Source of the DNA: CAZTGZ01 sp044339595
Lineage (GTDB): Bacteria > Bacteroidota > Bacteroidia > NS11-12g > UBA9320
DNA length: 13,605 bases
Assembly: GCA_044339595.1 (NCBI GenBank)
Contig: JBIIVF010000062.1
Coordinates: 1-13,605 of the forward strand
Direction: 5' to 3'
Below, one piece after another: positions 6,876 to 13,411 of the stretch. A model generated the notes under the pieces. That model was not told the DNA's origin. It ran no database searches and saw nothing but the letters and a program-made list of their open reading frames with translations. Every line of letters starts with the position of its first letter. The stretch's first letter is position 1. The position numbers and the translations under genes were made by a program.

Positions 6876-7625
6876 TTACATCAACATACCACCACAAACA
6901 TTGATGACTTGTCCGGTGATATAGGTTGACATGTCAGAAGATAGGAAGAGGCACAAATTAGCTACATCCTCCGGAGTTCCGGCCCTTTTAAGTGGAATAT
7001 TCTCCACCCACCCTTTTACGGTATTTTCATCCAGTTGACCTGTCATTTCAGTGGCAATGAAACCGGGAGCGATAACATTACAGCGTATATTTCTAGAACC
7101 CAATTCCTTGGCAACAGATTTAGAAAATCCAATGATTCCGGCTTTGGATGCGGCATAATTGGACTGCCCAGCATTGCCATTGACACCAACTACGGAAGAC
7201 ATATTGATAATGGATCCTCTTTTTAACTTGAGAAAATTTCTGATACTCGCTTTGGTGAGATTAAAAACCGATTTAAGGTTTACATCTATGACCTCATCCC
7301 ATTGCTGTTCGGACATGCGCATTAACAAGGTATCTCTGGTTATTCCGGCATTGTTAATCAAAACATCAAATTCGCCAAATTCGGCCAATACAGATTCAAT
7401 GAATTTTTCAGCTTCCGAGAAAACAGAGGCATCAGATTGAAAACCTTTGACTTTAACCCCATATTTTTGAATCAATTCCTGCTCAAATGCCACAGCCTTT
7501 TCAACACTGCTTGCATAGGTAAAAGCGATATTTGCTCCTTGTGACGCCATGACTTCGGCGATTCCCTTTCCGATTCCACGACTGGCACCGGTAATGATGA
7601 CGGTTTTATTTTCTAGTAATCTCAT
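6876..7625 (-). CDS. fabG: 3-oxoacyl-[acyl-carrier-protein] reductase
   Basis: This enzyme reduces 3-oxoacyl-ACP with NADPH in type II fatty acid elongation. The 249-residue classical short-chain dehydrogenase carries the cofactor motif TGASRGIG (12-19), NNAG (91-94), and the catalytic tetrad Asn116, Ser144, Tyr157, Lys161 (YAASK). The C-terminal pattern APGFIATEMTGQL ... IPLKRAGTPEDVA ... STYITGQVINVCGGM is that of FabG rather than other SDRs. ATG 7625 starts MRLLENKTVIITGASRG, a normal FabG N-terminus. It heads an operon with tatC and rpiB. A TATTTTTGCA promoter box lies 18 bp upstream, directly after the terminator of the preceding transcription unit. The pairing with tatC and rpiB has no obvious metabolic logic. 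Confidence 0.95.
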   Translation of the reverse strand: MRLLENKTVIITGASRGIGKGIAEVMASQGANIAFTYASSVEKAVAFEQELIQKYGVKVKGFQSDASVFSEAEKFIESVLAEFGEFDVLINNAGITRDTLLMRMSEQQWDEVIDVNLKSVFNLTKASIRNFLKLKRGSIINMSSVVGVNGNAGQSNYAASKAGIIGFSKSVAKELGSRNIRCNVIAPGFIATEMTGQLDENTVKGWVENIPLKRAGTPEDVANLCLFLSSDMSTYITGQVINVCGGMLM

Positions 7626-7642
7626 ACGAATTATTGAGTATG

Positions 7643-7650
7643 CAAAAATA
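7643..7650 (-). promoter_or_regulatory. Predicted -7 box of the fabG-tatC-rpiB operon
   Basis: On the - strand 7650-7643 is TATTTTTG, followed by CA: an exact TAnnTTTG match, 18 bp before ATG 7625. No good -33 TTG is present; the expected position falls beside the T-run of the upstream terminator. The predicted leader is about 13 nt. Confidence 0.4.
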
Positions 7651-7672
7651 CATTATAGATACAGTGTGGCAT

Positions 7673-7704
7673 AAAAAAAGAAAACCGCCAAAAGCGGTTT
7701 TCTT
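7673..7704 (-). terminator. Rho-independent terminator of the ABC-F/FKBP/pepE/lipoprotein unit
   Basis: AAGAAAACCGC (7678-7688) and GCGGTTTTCTT (7694-7704) form a perfect 11-bp stem with a 5-nt loop. On the - strand the stem runs into a T-run that continues to 7673. It lies 20 bp downstream of the small lipoprotein stop and 47 bp upstream of fabG, so it separates two - strand transcription units. Confidence 0.9.
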
Positions 7705-7724
7705 CAACAATATGCAGTTATTGT

Positions 7725-8276
7725 TTATTGGTTAGGTTTTCTTTGAACGTCAAATGCTCCTTGATCAACAGTGATAGAGTTGATACCAGATTTTAATTTA
7801 GCGGTAAAGGTTCCTTTAATTCTGCCACCTACCGCATCATAAGTGGTAACATTAATTTCAACTTTACTATCCGTATCGGTTCCATATTCATTCCTTTTAA
7901 TGCCTTCTCCGGTGCCTATTTCCAGCTCAACAGGATCGCCGCTATCTTGTTTGAAGCTGCCTACTTTATTGCCCGGGAAGGAGATAAGTATATCACCCGG
8001 CCCGTCAACAGCACCTTGAATCGAATTTTTTGAAGAAACACCGGCTATTTGAATAACGGTTTCATTATCGGCTACATAGTAAGTACCATAAGACAAATCG
8101 GTATTGATATCCAGATTATAGACTTCGAAACCTGCCCTGAATTTGTTGATAGGCTTAACAGCCGTTGTGTCCTTTGGTGGTGTTACTACCGGTGTCGTTG
8201 ATTTATCATCGCATTCGGATAAGAAAAATGAACCCGCAATGCAGGTAAAAATGATTAATGTATTTCTTAATTTCAT
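7725..8276 (-). CDS. Small lipoprotein of unknown function
   Basis: I do not recognise a named family. From ATG 8276 the protein has 183 residues: MKLRNTL, a hydrophobic segment, then FFLSEC with Cys22 as the likely lipidated residue. Glu at position -1 of that lipobox is unusual. After Cys22 come DDKS and a Thr/Pro-rich linker, and the rest looks like an all-beta domain of about 140 residues. The C-terminal pattern GGRIKGTFTAKL ... ITVDQGAFDVQRKP resembles the end of small secreted Bacteroidota lipoproteins such as DUF6252-like proteins; I hold this loosely. The frame continues upstream to 8336 but the extra 20 residues precede the signal peptide. It lies 66 bp after pepE with no good TAnnTTTG box in the gap, so it is probably read through from the ABC-F promoter and is the last gene before the terminator. 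Confidence 0.75.
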   Translation of the reverse strand: MKLRNTLIIFTCIAGSFFLSECDDKSTTPVVTPPKDTTAVKPINKFRAGFEVYNLDINTDLSYGTYYVADNETVIQIAGVSSKNSIQGAVDGPGDILISFPGNKVGSFKQDSGDPVELEIGTGEGIKRNEYGTDTDSKVEINVTTYDAVGGRIKGTFTAKLKSGINSITVDQGAFDVQRKPNQ

Positions 8277-8342
8277 GTTTGGTTTGTTTTGCGTTGGCAA
8301 GATAATAATTCTGTCATAAAAAATCCCAATCTCCACTTTTTT

Positions 8343-9035
8343 TTACAAGAGCTTGATAATTGCATCTTTTGCAAATACGGTCTCATTGCCTTTCATATAA
8401 AGATAATCAGACTCGCCAAAATATTGATACATACCATTTTCAACGGTGATCCAGGTTCCTTCCCTAAGTCCAATAACCGGAATTTCAGGGTTGAGTAAGG
8501 TAAATTCTGAGAGGCGCTGCATTCTCGTTTCACCATTGTGATTGGGAAGTACTTCGTTTGTGAAATGCGGGTTGAATTGTAATGGGATTAATTGCAGCGC
8601 ATTGAAGCTTTCAGGTTCATCAACCGGCATGTCGTTGGTGGTTTTGATAGAAATTCCTGCCACATTCGATCCTGCGCTCCATCCAATATAAGGGGTACCA
8701 TATTTTACCTTTTTTTGGATGGCCTCCGTTAAATTTTGAGTTTGGATCAAATGGAGCAACCTGAAGGTATTTCCTCCGCCAATGATGATCGCCTTTGCAT
8801 TTAAAACGGCATCAACCGGATTATTCTGTTTATGAATGCTATGAACATTTATGCCAAATGGTTTCAAGGCCTCCTGAACTTTATATTCATATTCATCATA
8901 AGTGATGGTAATCGCAGCATAGGGAATAAATAATGCTTCCCGGCAAGTACCGAGAAATTGTGCCATAACCGGAGCACCGTGCTGAAGATACGGTGCTCCG
9001 AAATTGGTTGAATTACTTAATAAGAGGAGCCTCAA
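8343..9035 (-). CDS. pepE: Dipeptidase E (alpha-aspartyl dipeptidase, peptidase family S51)
   Basis: This cytosolic enzyme splits dipeptides with an N-terminal aspartate. The 230-residue protein follows the Salmonella PepE sequence closely: LLLLSNST at the N-terminus, IIIGGGNTFRLL, YIGWSAGSN, TTNDMPV, NPHFTN and VIGLREGTW. The catalytic residues fall at Ser120, His157 and Glu192, the same numbers as the Salmonella triad. The start is TTG 9035, the codon right after the TAA of the FKBP gene; the next ATG is at codon 24 and would remove the first beta strand, so UUG initiation is firm. It is the third gene of the ABC-F/FKBP/pepE unit and is probably translationally coupled to the FKBP gene. Confidence 0.95.
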   Translation of the reverse strand: MRLLLLSNSTNFGAPYLQHGAPVMAQFLGTCREALFIPYAAITITYDEYEYKVQEALKPFGINVHSIHKQNNPVDAVLNAKAIIIGGGNTFRLLHLIQTQNLTEAIQKKVKYGTPYIGWSAGSNVAGISIKTTNDMPVDEPESFNALQLIPLQFNPHFTNEVLPNHNGETRMQRLSEFTLLNPEIPVIGLREGTWITVENGMYQYFGESDYLYMKGNETVFAKDAIIKLL

Positions 9036-9734
9036 TTAATCGATTGCTTTGATCAATTCAATTTTAAAAATGAGCACACTGTAAGGAGGCAGTGCATTGC
9101 CCGGTCCACGGCTACTTCCGTAAGCCAAATCAGCCGGCAAATAAATCTCCCAAGTAGAACCTATAGGCATCAATTTTAATGCTTCAGTCCATCCCGGAAT
9201 AACTTCATTCACATTAATCTCTGCAGGTTCACTTCCTTCCGTAGAATCAAAAACCTTTCCGTCAATCAATCTTCCGGTATAATTTACAAGAACTTTTTGT
9301 TTGTTGCCGATTTTCTCTTCAGCTCCTATTGCGGCTATAATTACTTTATATTGCAAACCACTTGGCAAAACATTGACTCCTTCTTTTGATTTATTTTCAT
9401 TCAAAAAAGCATCTCCTTGTTTTTTCATTCCTTCAGCCTTTTCCATTTGCTTTTGCATGAAATAGGTCTCAAGTACTTTTTCAATGGAATTTTTATCGAT
9501 CAAAGGCACTGTATCAGCATCTCCGAAAACCTGATTAAAAGCTGTGTAAACAGCATCCAGATTGAGTTCCTGTATGTCCATCCCTTTCAAACGGGTAGCT
9601 ACATCATACGCGAGTGCATAACTCATCGTATCGGTCGCAGTTTTTAATTCTGAAGAAGAAATGTTGGCATTTTGTTTTTTGCCACAAGCTGTAAAAATAA
9701 CCGGCAATGCCAGTAGGATCATGAATTTTTGCAT
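9036..9734 (-). CDS. FKBP-type peptidyl-prolyl cis-trans isomerase, lipoprotein
   Basis: The 232-residue protein starts MQKFMILLALPVIFTACGKK, a short signal peptide with lipobox FTAC (Cys17), so it should be a membrane-anchored foldase of the envelope. Residues about 37-115 form the alpha-helical FKBP N-terminal dimerisation region (SYALAYDVATRLK ... MEKAEGMKKQGDAFL). Residues about 146-229 form the FKBP catalytic domain: VLVNYTGRLIDGKVFDST, VIPGWTEALKLMPIGSTWEI, DLAYGSSRGPG, LIFKIELIKA. Active-site aromatics expected for the family are visible (Tyr152, Phe162, Trp182, Tyr205). This is the Mip/FkpA architecture. ATG 9734 is 13 bp after the ABC-F stop and its TAA abuts the TTG start of pepE, so all three are one transcript. 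Confidence 0.92.
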   Translation of the reverse strand: MQKFMILLALPVIFTACGKKQNANISSSELKTATDTMSYALAYDVATRLKGMDIQELNLDAVYTAFNQVFGDADTVPLIDKNSIEKVLETYFMQKQMEKAEGMKKQGDAFLNENKSKEGVNVLPSGLQYKVIIAAIGAEEKIGNKQKVLVNYTGRLIDGKVFDSTEGSEPAEINVNEVIPGWTEALKLMPIGSTWEIYLPADLAYGSSRGPGNALPPYSVLIFKIELIKAID

Positions 9735-9747
9735 TTTTTATGTTTAT

Positions 9748-11364
9748 TTATTTTGTAATGGTAATTCCGTAAAGTTGCTCTCTTCTGGCCTTGATTTCTT
9801 CATCTTCTAGATAATTATCGAAATCAGTCTTCTTGTCAATCATTCCCTGATGCGTTATTTCAATCACCCTGTCAGCCAATGTTTCAATGAATTCGTGGTC
9901 ATGTGACTGGAACATCAAGGTACCTTTATATTCGTTCAAACTATTGTTGAATGCAGTAATTGATTCGAGATCCAGGTGATTGGTTGGTTGATCGAGAATC
10001 AGGCAATTGGGCTGCGCGAGCATCAGCCTTGATATCATACACCTCACCTTTTCACCTCCCGAAAGTACATTCGACATTTTGAACACTTCTTCTCCGCTAA
10101 ACAGCATTTTTCCTAAAAAACCACGGATATACGTTTCATCCTTTTCTGTGGAATACTGACGAAGCCAATCAATCAAATTGAGGTTGTCTGTAAAATAGCC
10201 TTCATTATCACTTGGCAAATACGCTTTTTGTATGGTTATTCCCCATTCAAACTTTCCGCTTTGCGGCTGCAATTCTCCTAAAATCACTTTAAAGAAATTC
10301 GTTACCGATAGACTCTCACGAGACAATAAAGTAACTTTTTCTCCCTTGTACAAGCTAAAGGTTACATCCTTAAAATATGGTTCGAGGGTCAATCCCTCTA
10401 CATTCAGAATCTGATCACCGGCTTCCCTCTCCTGCTGAAAAATGATAGCAGGATATTTTCTATTGGATGGTTTAATTTCATCCACATTTAATTTTTCGAG
10501 CGTTTTCTTTCTGCTGGTGGCTTGTTTTGATTTCTTAACGTTTGCACTAAAACGCTGTATAAACTCGGTCAGCTCTTTTCTGCGTTCTTCTACTTTCTTG
10601 TTCTTATCCTGACTTTGCTTCAAGGCCAGTTGGCTGGATTGATACCAAAAAGAGTAATTGCCCGCATAAACATTAATTCTTCCGAAATCTATATCTGCAA
10701 CGTGCGTGCACACAGTATCTAAAAAGTGACGATCGTGAGATACCACTAAAATGATGTTCTTTGATTCAGCTAAGTAATTCTCAAGCCAGGCAATCGTTTC
10801 TACATCCAAACCATTGGTAGGTTCATCGAGTAATAGTATATCCGGATTCCCAAAAAGGGCTTGCGCCAACAAAACCCTCACTTTTAGATTATTGCTCAAT
10901 TCTCCGAGCTCAAGCGTATGTAAATTTTCGTCAACCCCTAAGGCATTCAGCAATTCACCCGCTTCGCTTTCTGCCATCCATCCGTTCATCTCAGCAAATT
11001 TCTCTTCTAATTCACTGGCACGAATCCCATCCTCATCACTAAAGTCCTCCTTCAAATAAATGGCATCCTTCTCCTTCATAAGATCATAAAGACCCTTATG
11101 ACCCATTATCACGGTTTCAAGTACTTCAAAATTATCATATGCAAATTGGTCCTGTTTTAAAACCGCAATGCGCATTCCGGGTGTAATAAAAACTTGACCG
11201 GCTGTTTGATCAATTTCGCCGGATATAATCTTCAAAAAGGTTGATTTTCCTGCACCATTGGCTCCAATGATACCATAGCAATTACCTTCAGTGAATTTAA
11301 CACCAACATCCTCAAATAAGACCCTTTTTCCGTAACGGAGGGATAAATTCGATATTTCTATCAT
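9748..11364 (-). CDS. ABC-F family ATPase, YbiT-like, with degenerate second ATP site
   Basis: A soluble protein of 538 residues with two ABC domains and no membrane segment. It resembles E. coli YbiT throughout (GNCYGIIGANGAGKST, QDQFAY, VIMGHK, RFSANVKKSKQATSR in the linker). ABC-F proteins bind the ribosomal E site and tune translation; a resistance role is not indicated. NBD1 has an intact Walker A (34-41), Walker B with catalytic Glu181 and SHD switch (His210), but its signature is LSNN rather than LSGG. NBD2 has an intact signature LSGGEKVR (434-441) and SHD (His488), but the Walker A region (about 347-355) reads LSRESLSVT with no GK[ST], and the catalytic Glu is Gln459 (LDQPTNHLD). The inter-domain arm is about residues 242-300. 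ATG 11364 begins MIEISNLSLRYG, a normal ABC-F N-terminus. It heads the operon with the FKBP gene and pepE. Confidence 0.93.
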   Translation of the reverse strand: MIEISNLSLRYGKRVLFEDVGVKFTEGNCYGIIGANGAGKSTFLKIISGEIDQTAGQVFITPGMRIAVLKQDQFAYDNFEVLETVIMGHKGLYDLMKEKDAIYLKEDFSDEDGIRASELEEKFAEMNGWMAESEAGELLNALGVDENLHTLELGELSNNLKVRVLLAQALFGNPDILLLDEPTNGLDVETIAWLENYLAESKNIILVVSHDRHFLDTVCTHVADIDFGRINVYAGNYSFWYQSSQLALKQSQDKNKKVEERRKELTEFIQRFSANVKKSKQATSRKKTLEKLNVDEIKPSNRKYPAIIFQQEREAGDQILNVEGLTLEPYFKDVTFSLYKGEKVTLLSRESLSVTNFFKVILGELQPQSGKFEWGITIQKAYLPSDNEGYFTDNLNLIDWLRQYSTEKDETYIRGFLGKMLFSGEEVFKMSNVLSGGEKVRCMISRLMLAQPNCLILDQPTNHLDLESITAFNNSLNEYKGTLMFQSHDHEFIETLADRVIEITHQGMIDKKTDFDNYLEDEEIKARREQLYGITITK

Positions 11365-11382
11365 GTTTTAAAAAAATGTTTG

Positions 11383-11390
11383 CAAATGTA
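11383..11390 (-). promoter_or_regulatory. Predicted -7 box of the ABC-F/FKBP/pepE unit
   Basis: On the - strand 11390-11383 is TACATTTG, followed by CA: an exact TAnnTTTG match, 18 bp before ATG 11364. A TTTG at 11407-11404 lies only 13 bp upstream of it, too close for a standard -33 element. The rest of the 119-bp gap (11365-11483) is AT-rich and shows nothing else. Confidence 0.4.
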
Positions 11391-11483
11391 GGATTTTTTG
11401 AGGCAAAATAGGAGGATAAAATGGTTCAATCACCAATAAGTCGACCAAATGTTTGAAATTATGAACAGGGATTAAAAGTCAAA

Positions 11484-12668
11484 CTAAGGGTTATCAGCGA
11501 TGATTTCGCGATCTATCTTGATTTCATCTATTTCCATTTCTCGTAATTTCAAGACAACGTTCGGCCATGAACTATCCGTGCCTGCAGATATCAAATGGTT
11601 AATGGATTCTAAAACCGGAACATTGGCTACATATTGATCTCTGCACCAATGAACATATTTCAAGACTCTAAATCCATTGAAATATTGAAAAAACGATTTT
11701 ATAAACTGACCCTCCCCTTTGGTATGCTTGGCGATGTTTTCTAAATCACTCCAACATTGAAATTCATTGAAATAGGCATGAACCCAAGTATTTCCGTTTT
11801 GCAGTGTTTCTGTTGGCCTTGATTTTAAGCCAAGTATGAATTTTTCTAATTCATAAAAAATGGATGGATGGTAGGTGTACATCATTCGAATTTTTTGATT
11901 GGAACACTCCAACATGGCTCTTCCAGTGCCGAAAGGCACCCTATCAGACATTCGGGATGACAACATATTTTCGGTCTCTACAATGGTGGTTGTAGCACAC
12001 ACCGGCATGAGTTTGTGCAAAAAGTAAAAGTCCTCTCCGGCCTGTCTGCTGTTCATTCCGCCTTGCTTTAGATAGGTATCTGATCTTACCGCCATGCACG
12101 AGCCCACAGTTTGGTGCCAAAAAGGATATCCCGCCTTTCTCAATGACAGCGAGTAGAACCTCAACATGGCTTCATAGGTAAGAATGGCGTCTGAATTCTC
12201 TACCAAATCATGTCGAAATCGAATAATTCCTAATTCAATCCCCGTTTTTCTAAAAACGCGATAAATCGCAGACAAATATCCGGACGGTGCTTTACAATCT
12301 GCATCATAGCATACGATGATCCCTGTCTGATTATTTTCATGAAATCTTCGAGCCGCCTCATCCATTCCCAATTTTCGGGCATACCCTACACCTGACTTCT
12401 TTTCCGGAATGTGCTCAGATCTTATCATGTGAATTTTGTAGTTCTCGGGGATAGAATTTGATAAATGATCTAATCGAGCAGATAGGATGCGATTGTTATC
12501 GAAAACAGTTGATTCATCTGAAATCGCTGCATTGATCACTACGATGATTTCAATATCAATGTCATTAAATTTCGGATCCACCAAAGCCTCCGCAGCAAGG
12601 TGACCGTTGGGTTCATTGCGTGCCGGAATTACTACTTTGATTCCTAAGATGGAAGATTGTTTTTTCAA
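11484..12668 (-). CDS. Family 2-type glycosyltransferase
   Basis: The 394-residue protein has a GT-A fold of the GT2 type. The N-terminal nucleotide-binding strand is GIKVVIPARNEP (9-20), followed by IEIIVVINA (39-47). GVGYARKLGMDEAA (93-106) precedes the metal-binding DxD-like IIVCYDADC (Asp122/Asp124). A likely acceptor-side acidic motif is GEDFYFLHKL (Glu210/Asp211). There is no transmembrane segment, so it is cytosolic or peripheral. The donor sugar and acceptor cannot be told; the C-terminal 150 residues are not recognised. The start is TTG 12668, the first and only start codon before the conserved N-terminus. It overlaps the TGA of pdxH as TTGA, so translation is probably coupled. No other sugar or cell-wall gene is nearby. 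Confidence 0.85.
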   Translation of the reverse strand: MKKQSSILGIKVVIPARNEPNGHLAAEALVDPKFNDIDIEIIVVINAAISDESTVFDNNRILSARLDHLSNSIPENYKIHMIRSEHIPEKKSGVGYARKLGMDEAARRFHENNQTGIIVCYDADCKAPSGYLSAIYRVFRKTGIELGIIRFRHDLVENSDAILTYEAMLRFYSLSLRKAGYPFWHQTVGSCMAVRSDTYLKQGGMNSRQAGEDFYFLHKLMPVCATTTIVETENMLSSRMSDRVPFGTGRAMLECSNQKIRMMYTYHPSIFYELEKFILGLKSRPTETLQNGNTWVHAYFNEFQCWSDLENIAKHTKGEGQFIKSFFQYFNGFRVLKYVHWCRDQYVANVPVLESINHLISAGTDSSWPNVVLKLREMEIDEIKIDREIIADNP

Positions 12669-13303
12669 GGAGACAATCTGCTTATATTCCAGATATTATT
12701 TTCTAGACGGGTGTACAGAATTCGGTCATGAAGGCGATTGGGTCTTCCCTTCCAAAACTCAATTGTAGTGGGATAAATTTTATATCCACCCCAATGTTCC
12801 GGTCTTTTTATGGGATGGTTTTCATAATAAAGCGTTAATTCTTCTAGCTTATCTTCGAGTACCTTTCTGCTGGAGATGTTGGTACTTTGTTGTGAAACAT
12901 GCGCCCCGATCTGACTACCGATGGGTCTGGAATAGAAATATTCATCGGAGGCCTCTGCACTTACTTTAGAAACGACTCCTGTAATCTTCACTTGTCTTTG
13001 CAGCTCTAACCAAAGAAACAACAAGCTGACCTGTTGATTATCGTGCATTTGTTGTGCCTTATGGCTGTGATAATTGGTAAAAAATAGAAAATGTCCGTTT
13101 TCAACGCCTTTGAGCAAGACCGTTCTGCTATGTGGCTTATTTAAAAAATCAACCGTGCTTAACACCATTGCATTGGGTTCGGGTAGTTGCGCTTGTAATG
13201 CTTCCTGAAACCATTTTTCAAATTGTGCGAATGGATTGGGAGAGACCATTGATTCATCGAGCCCTTCATTGCTATAATTTTCCCTTAGATGACTTAAATC
13301 CAT
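12665..13303 (-). CDS. pdxH: Pyridoxamine/pyridoxine 5'-phosphate oxidase
   Basis: This FMN enzyme oxidises pyridoxamine or pyridoxine 5'-phosphate to pyridoxal 5'-phosphate with O2, for B6 salvage or synthesis. The 212-residue protein has the family order: LRENY near the N-terminus, NPFAQFEKWFQEA, FMN-binding SRTVLLKG (Arg60, Lys65) and FFTNYHSHKAQQ (Ser80, Lys82). It continues with RQVKITG, YFYSRPIGSQIGAHVSQQS (122-140) and the C-terminal EFWKGRPNRLHDR (182-194), with Arg190 and His192 in the PLP-contacting motif. ATG 13303 fits the family N-terminus. A TACCTTTG promoter box ends 4 bp before this ATG, so the mRNA should be leaderless or nearly so. It overlaps the glycosyltransferase start by 4 bp. 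Confidence 0.95.
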   Translation of the reverse strand: MDLSHLRENYSNEGLDESMVSPNPFAQFEKWFQEALQAQLPEPNAMVLSTVDFLNKPHSRTVLLKGVENGHFLFFTNYHSHKAQQMHDNQQVSLLFLWLELQRQVKITGVVSKVSAEASDEYFYSRPIGSQIGAHVSQQSTNISSRKVLEDKLEELTLYYENHPIKRPEHWGGYKIYPTTIEFWKGRPNRLHDRILYTRLENNIWNISRLSP

Positions 13304-13307
13304 GGTG

Positions 13308-13315
13308 CAAAGGTA
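13308..13315 (-). promoter_or_regulatory. Predicted -7 box of pdxH, implying a leaderless transcript
   Basis: On the - strand 13315-13308 is TACCTTTG, followed by CA: an exact TAnnTTTG match that ends 4 bp before the pdxH ATG. Transcription would start within about two bases of the A of ATG. No clear -33 TTG is visible upstream; the terminator palindrome of the preceding gene begins 31 bp away. Confidence 0.4.
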
Positions 13316-13346
13316 GGTATTGGAATGAATTGCTCAGCGGGTTCTC

Positions 13347-13390
13347 ATAAAACAAAAGAGACGCTCCATGGAGCGTCTCTTTTGTTTTAT
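13347..13390. terminator. Terminator: 44-bp perfect palindrome
   Basis: The 22-base arms (13347-13368 and 13369-13390) are perfectly complementary, with CCATGG at the centre. The GC-rich inner part (GAGACGCTCC) is flanked by ACAAAA on one side and TTTTGT on the other, so a hairpin followed by a T-rich run forms on either strand. CTC and GAG beyond the arms extend the pairing after one bulged base. It lies 21 bp past the stop of the T9SS-tail gene, which it should terminate. Confidence 0.92.
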
Positions 13391-13411
13391 TGAGATGTGA
13401 TTCTGTCCGAA

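Noticed and set aside
7159..7440. A 93-codon + strand frame inside fabG
   Set aside because: It is antisense to conserved FabG catalytic sequence; no start signal or protein family is visible.
6029..7625. A dedicated Tat export locus around tatC
   Set aside because: No tatA/tatB gene or twin-arginine signal substrate is in the window; neighbours fabG and rpiB are housekeeping.
9748..11364. Antibiotic-resistance ABC-F reading of the YbiT-like gene
   Set aside because: The linker and domain sequences follow housekeeping YbiT, not the resistance subfamilies, and no resistance context is present.
13132..13350. A 72-codon + strand frame over the pdxH 5' end
   Set aside because: It mirrors pdxH codons and runs into the terminator palindrome; the composition is not protein-like.
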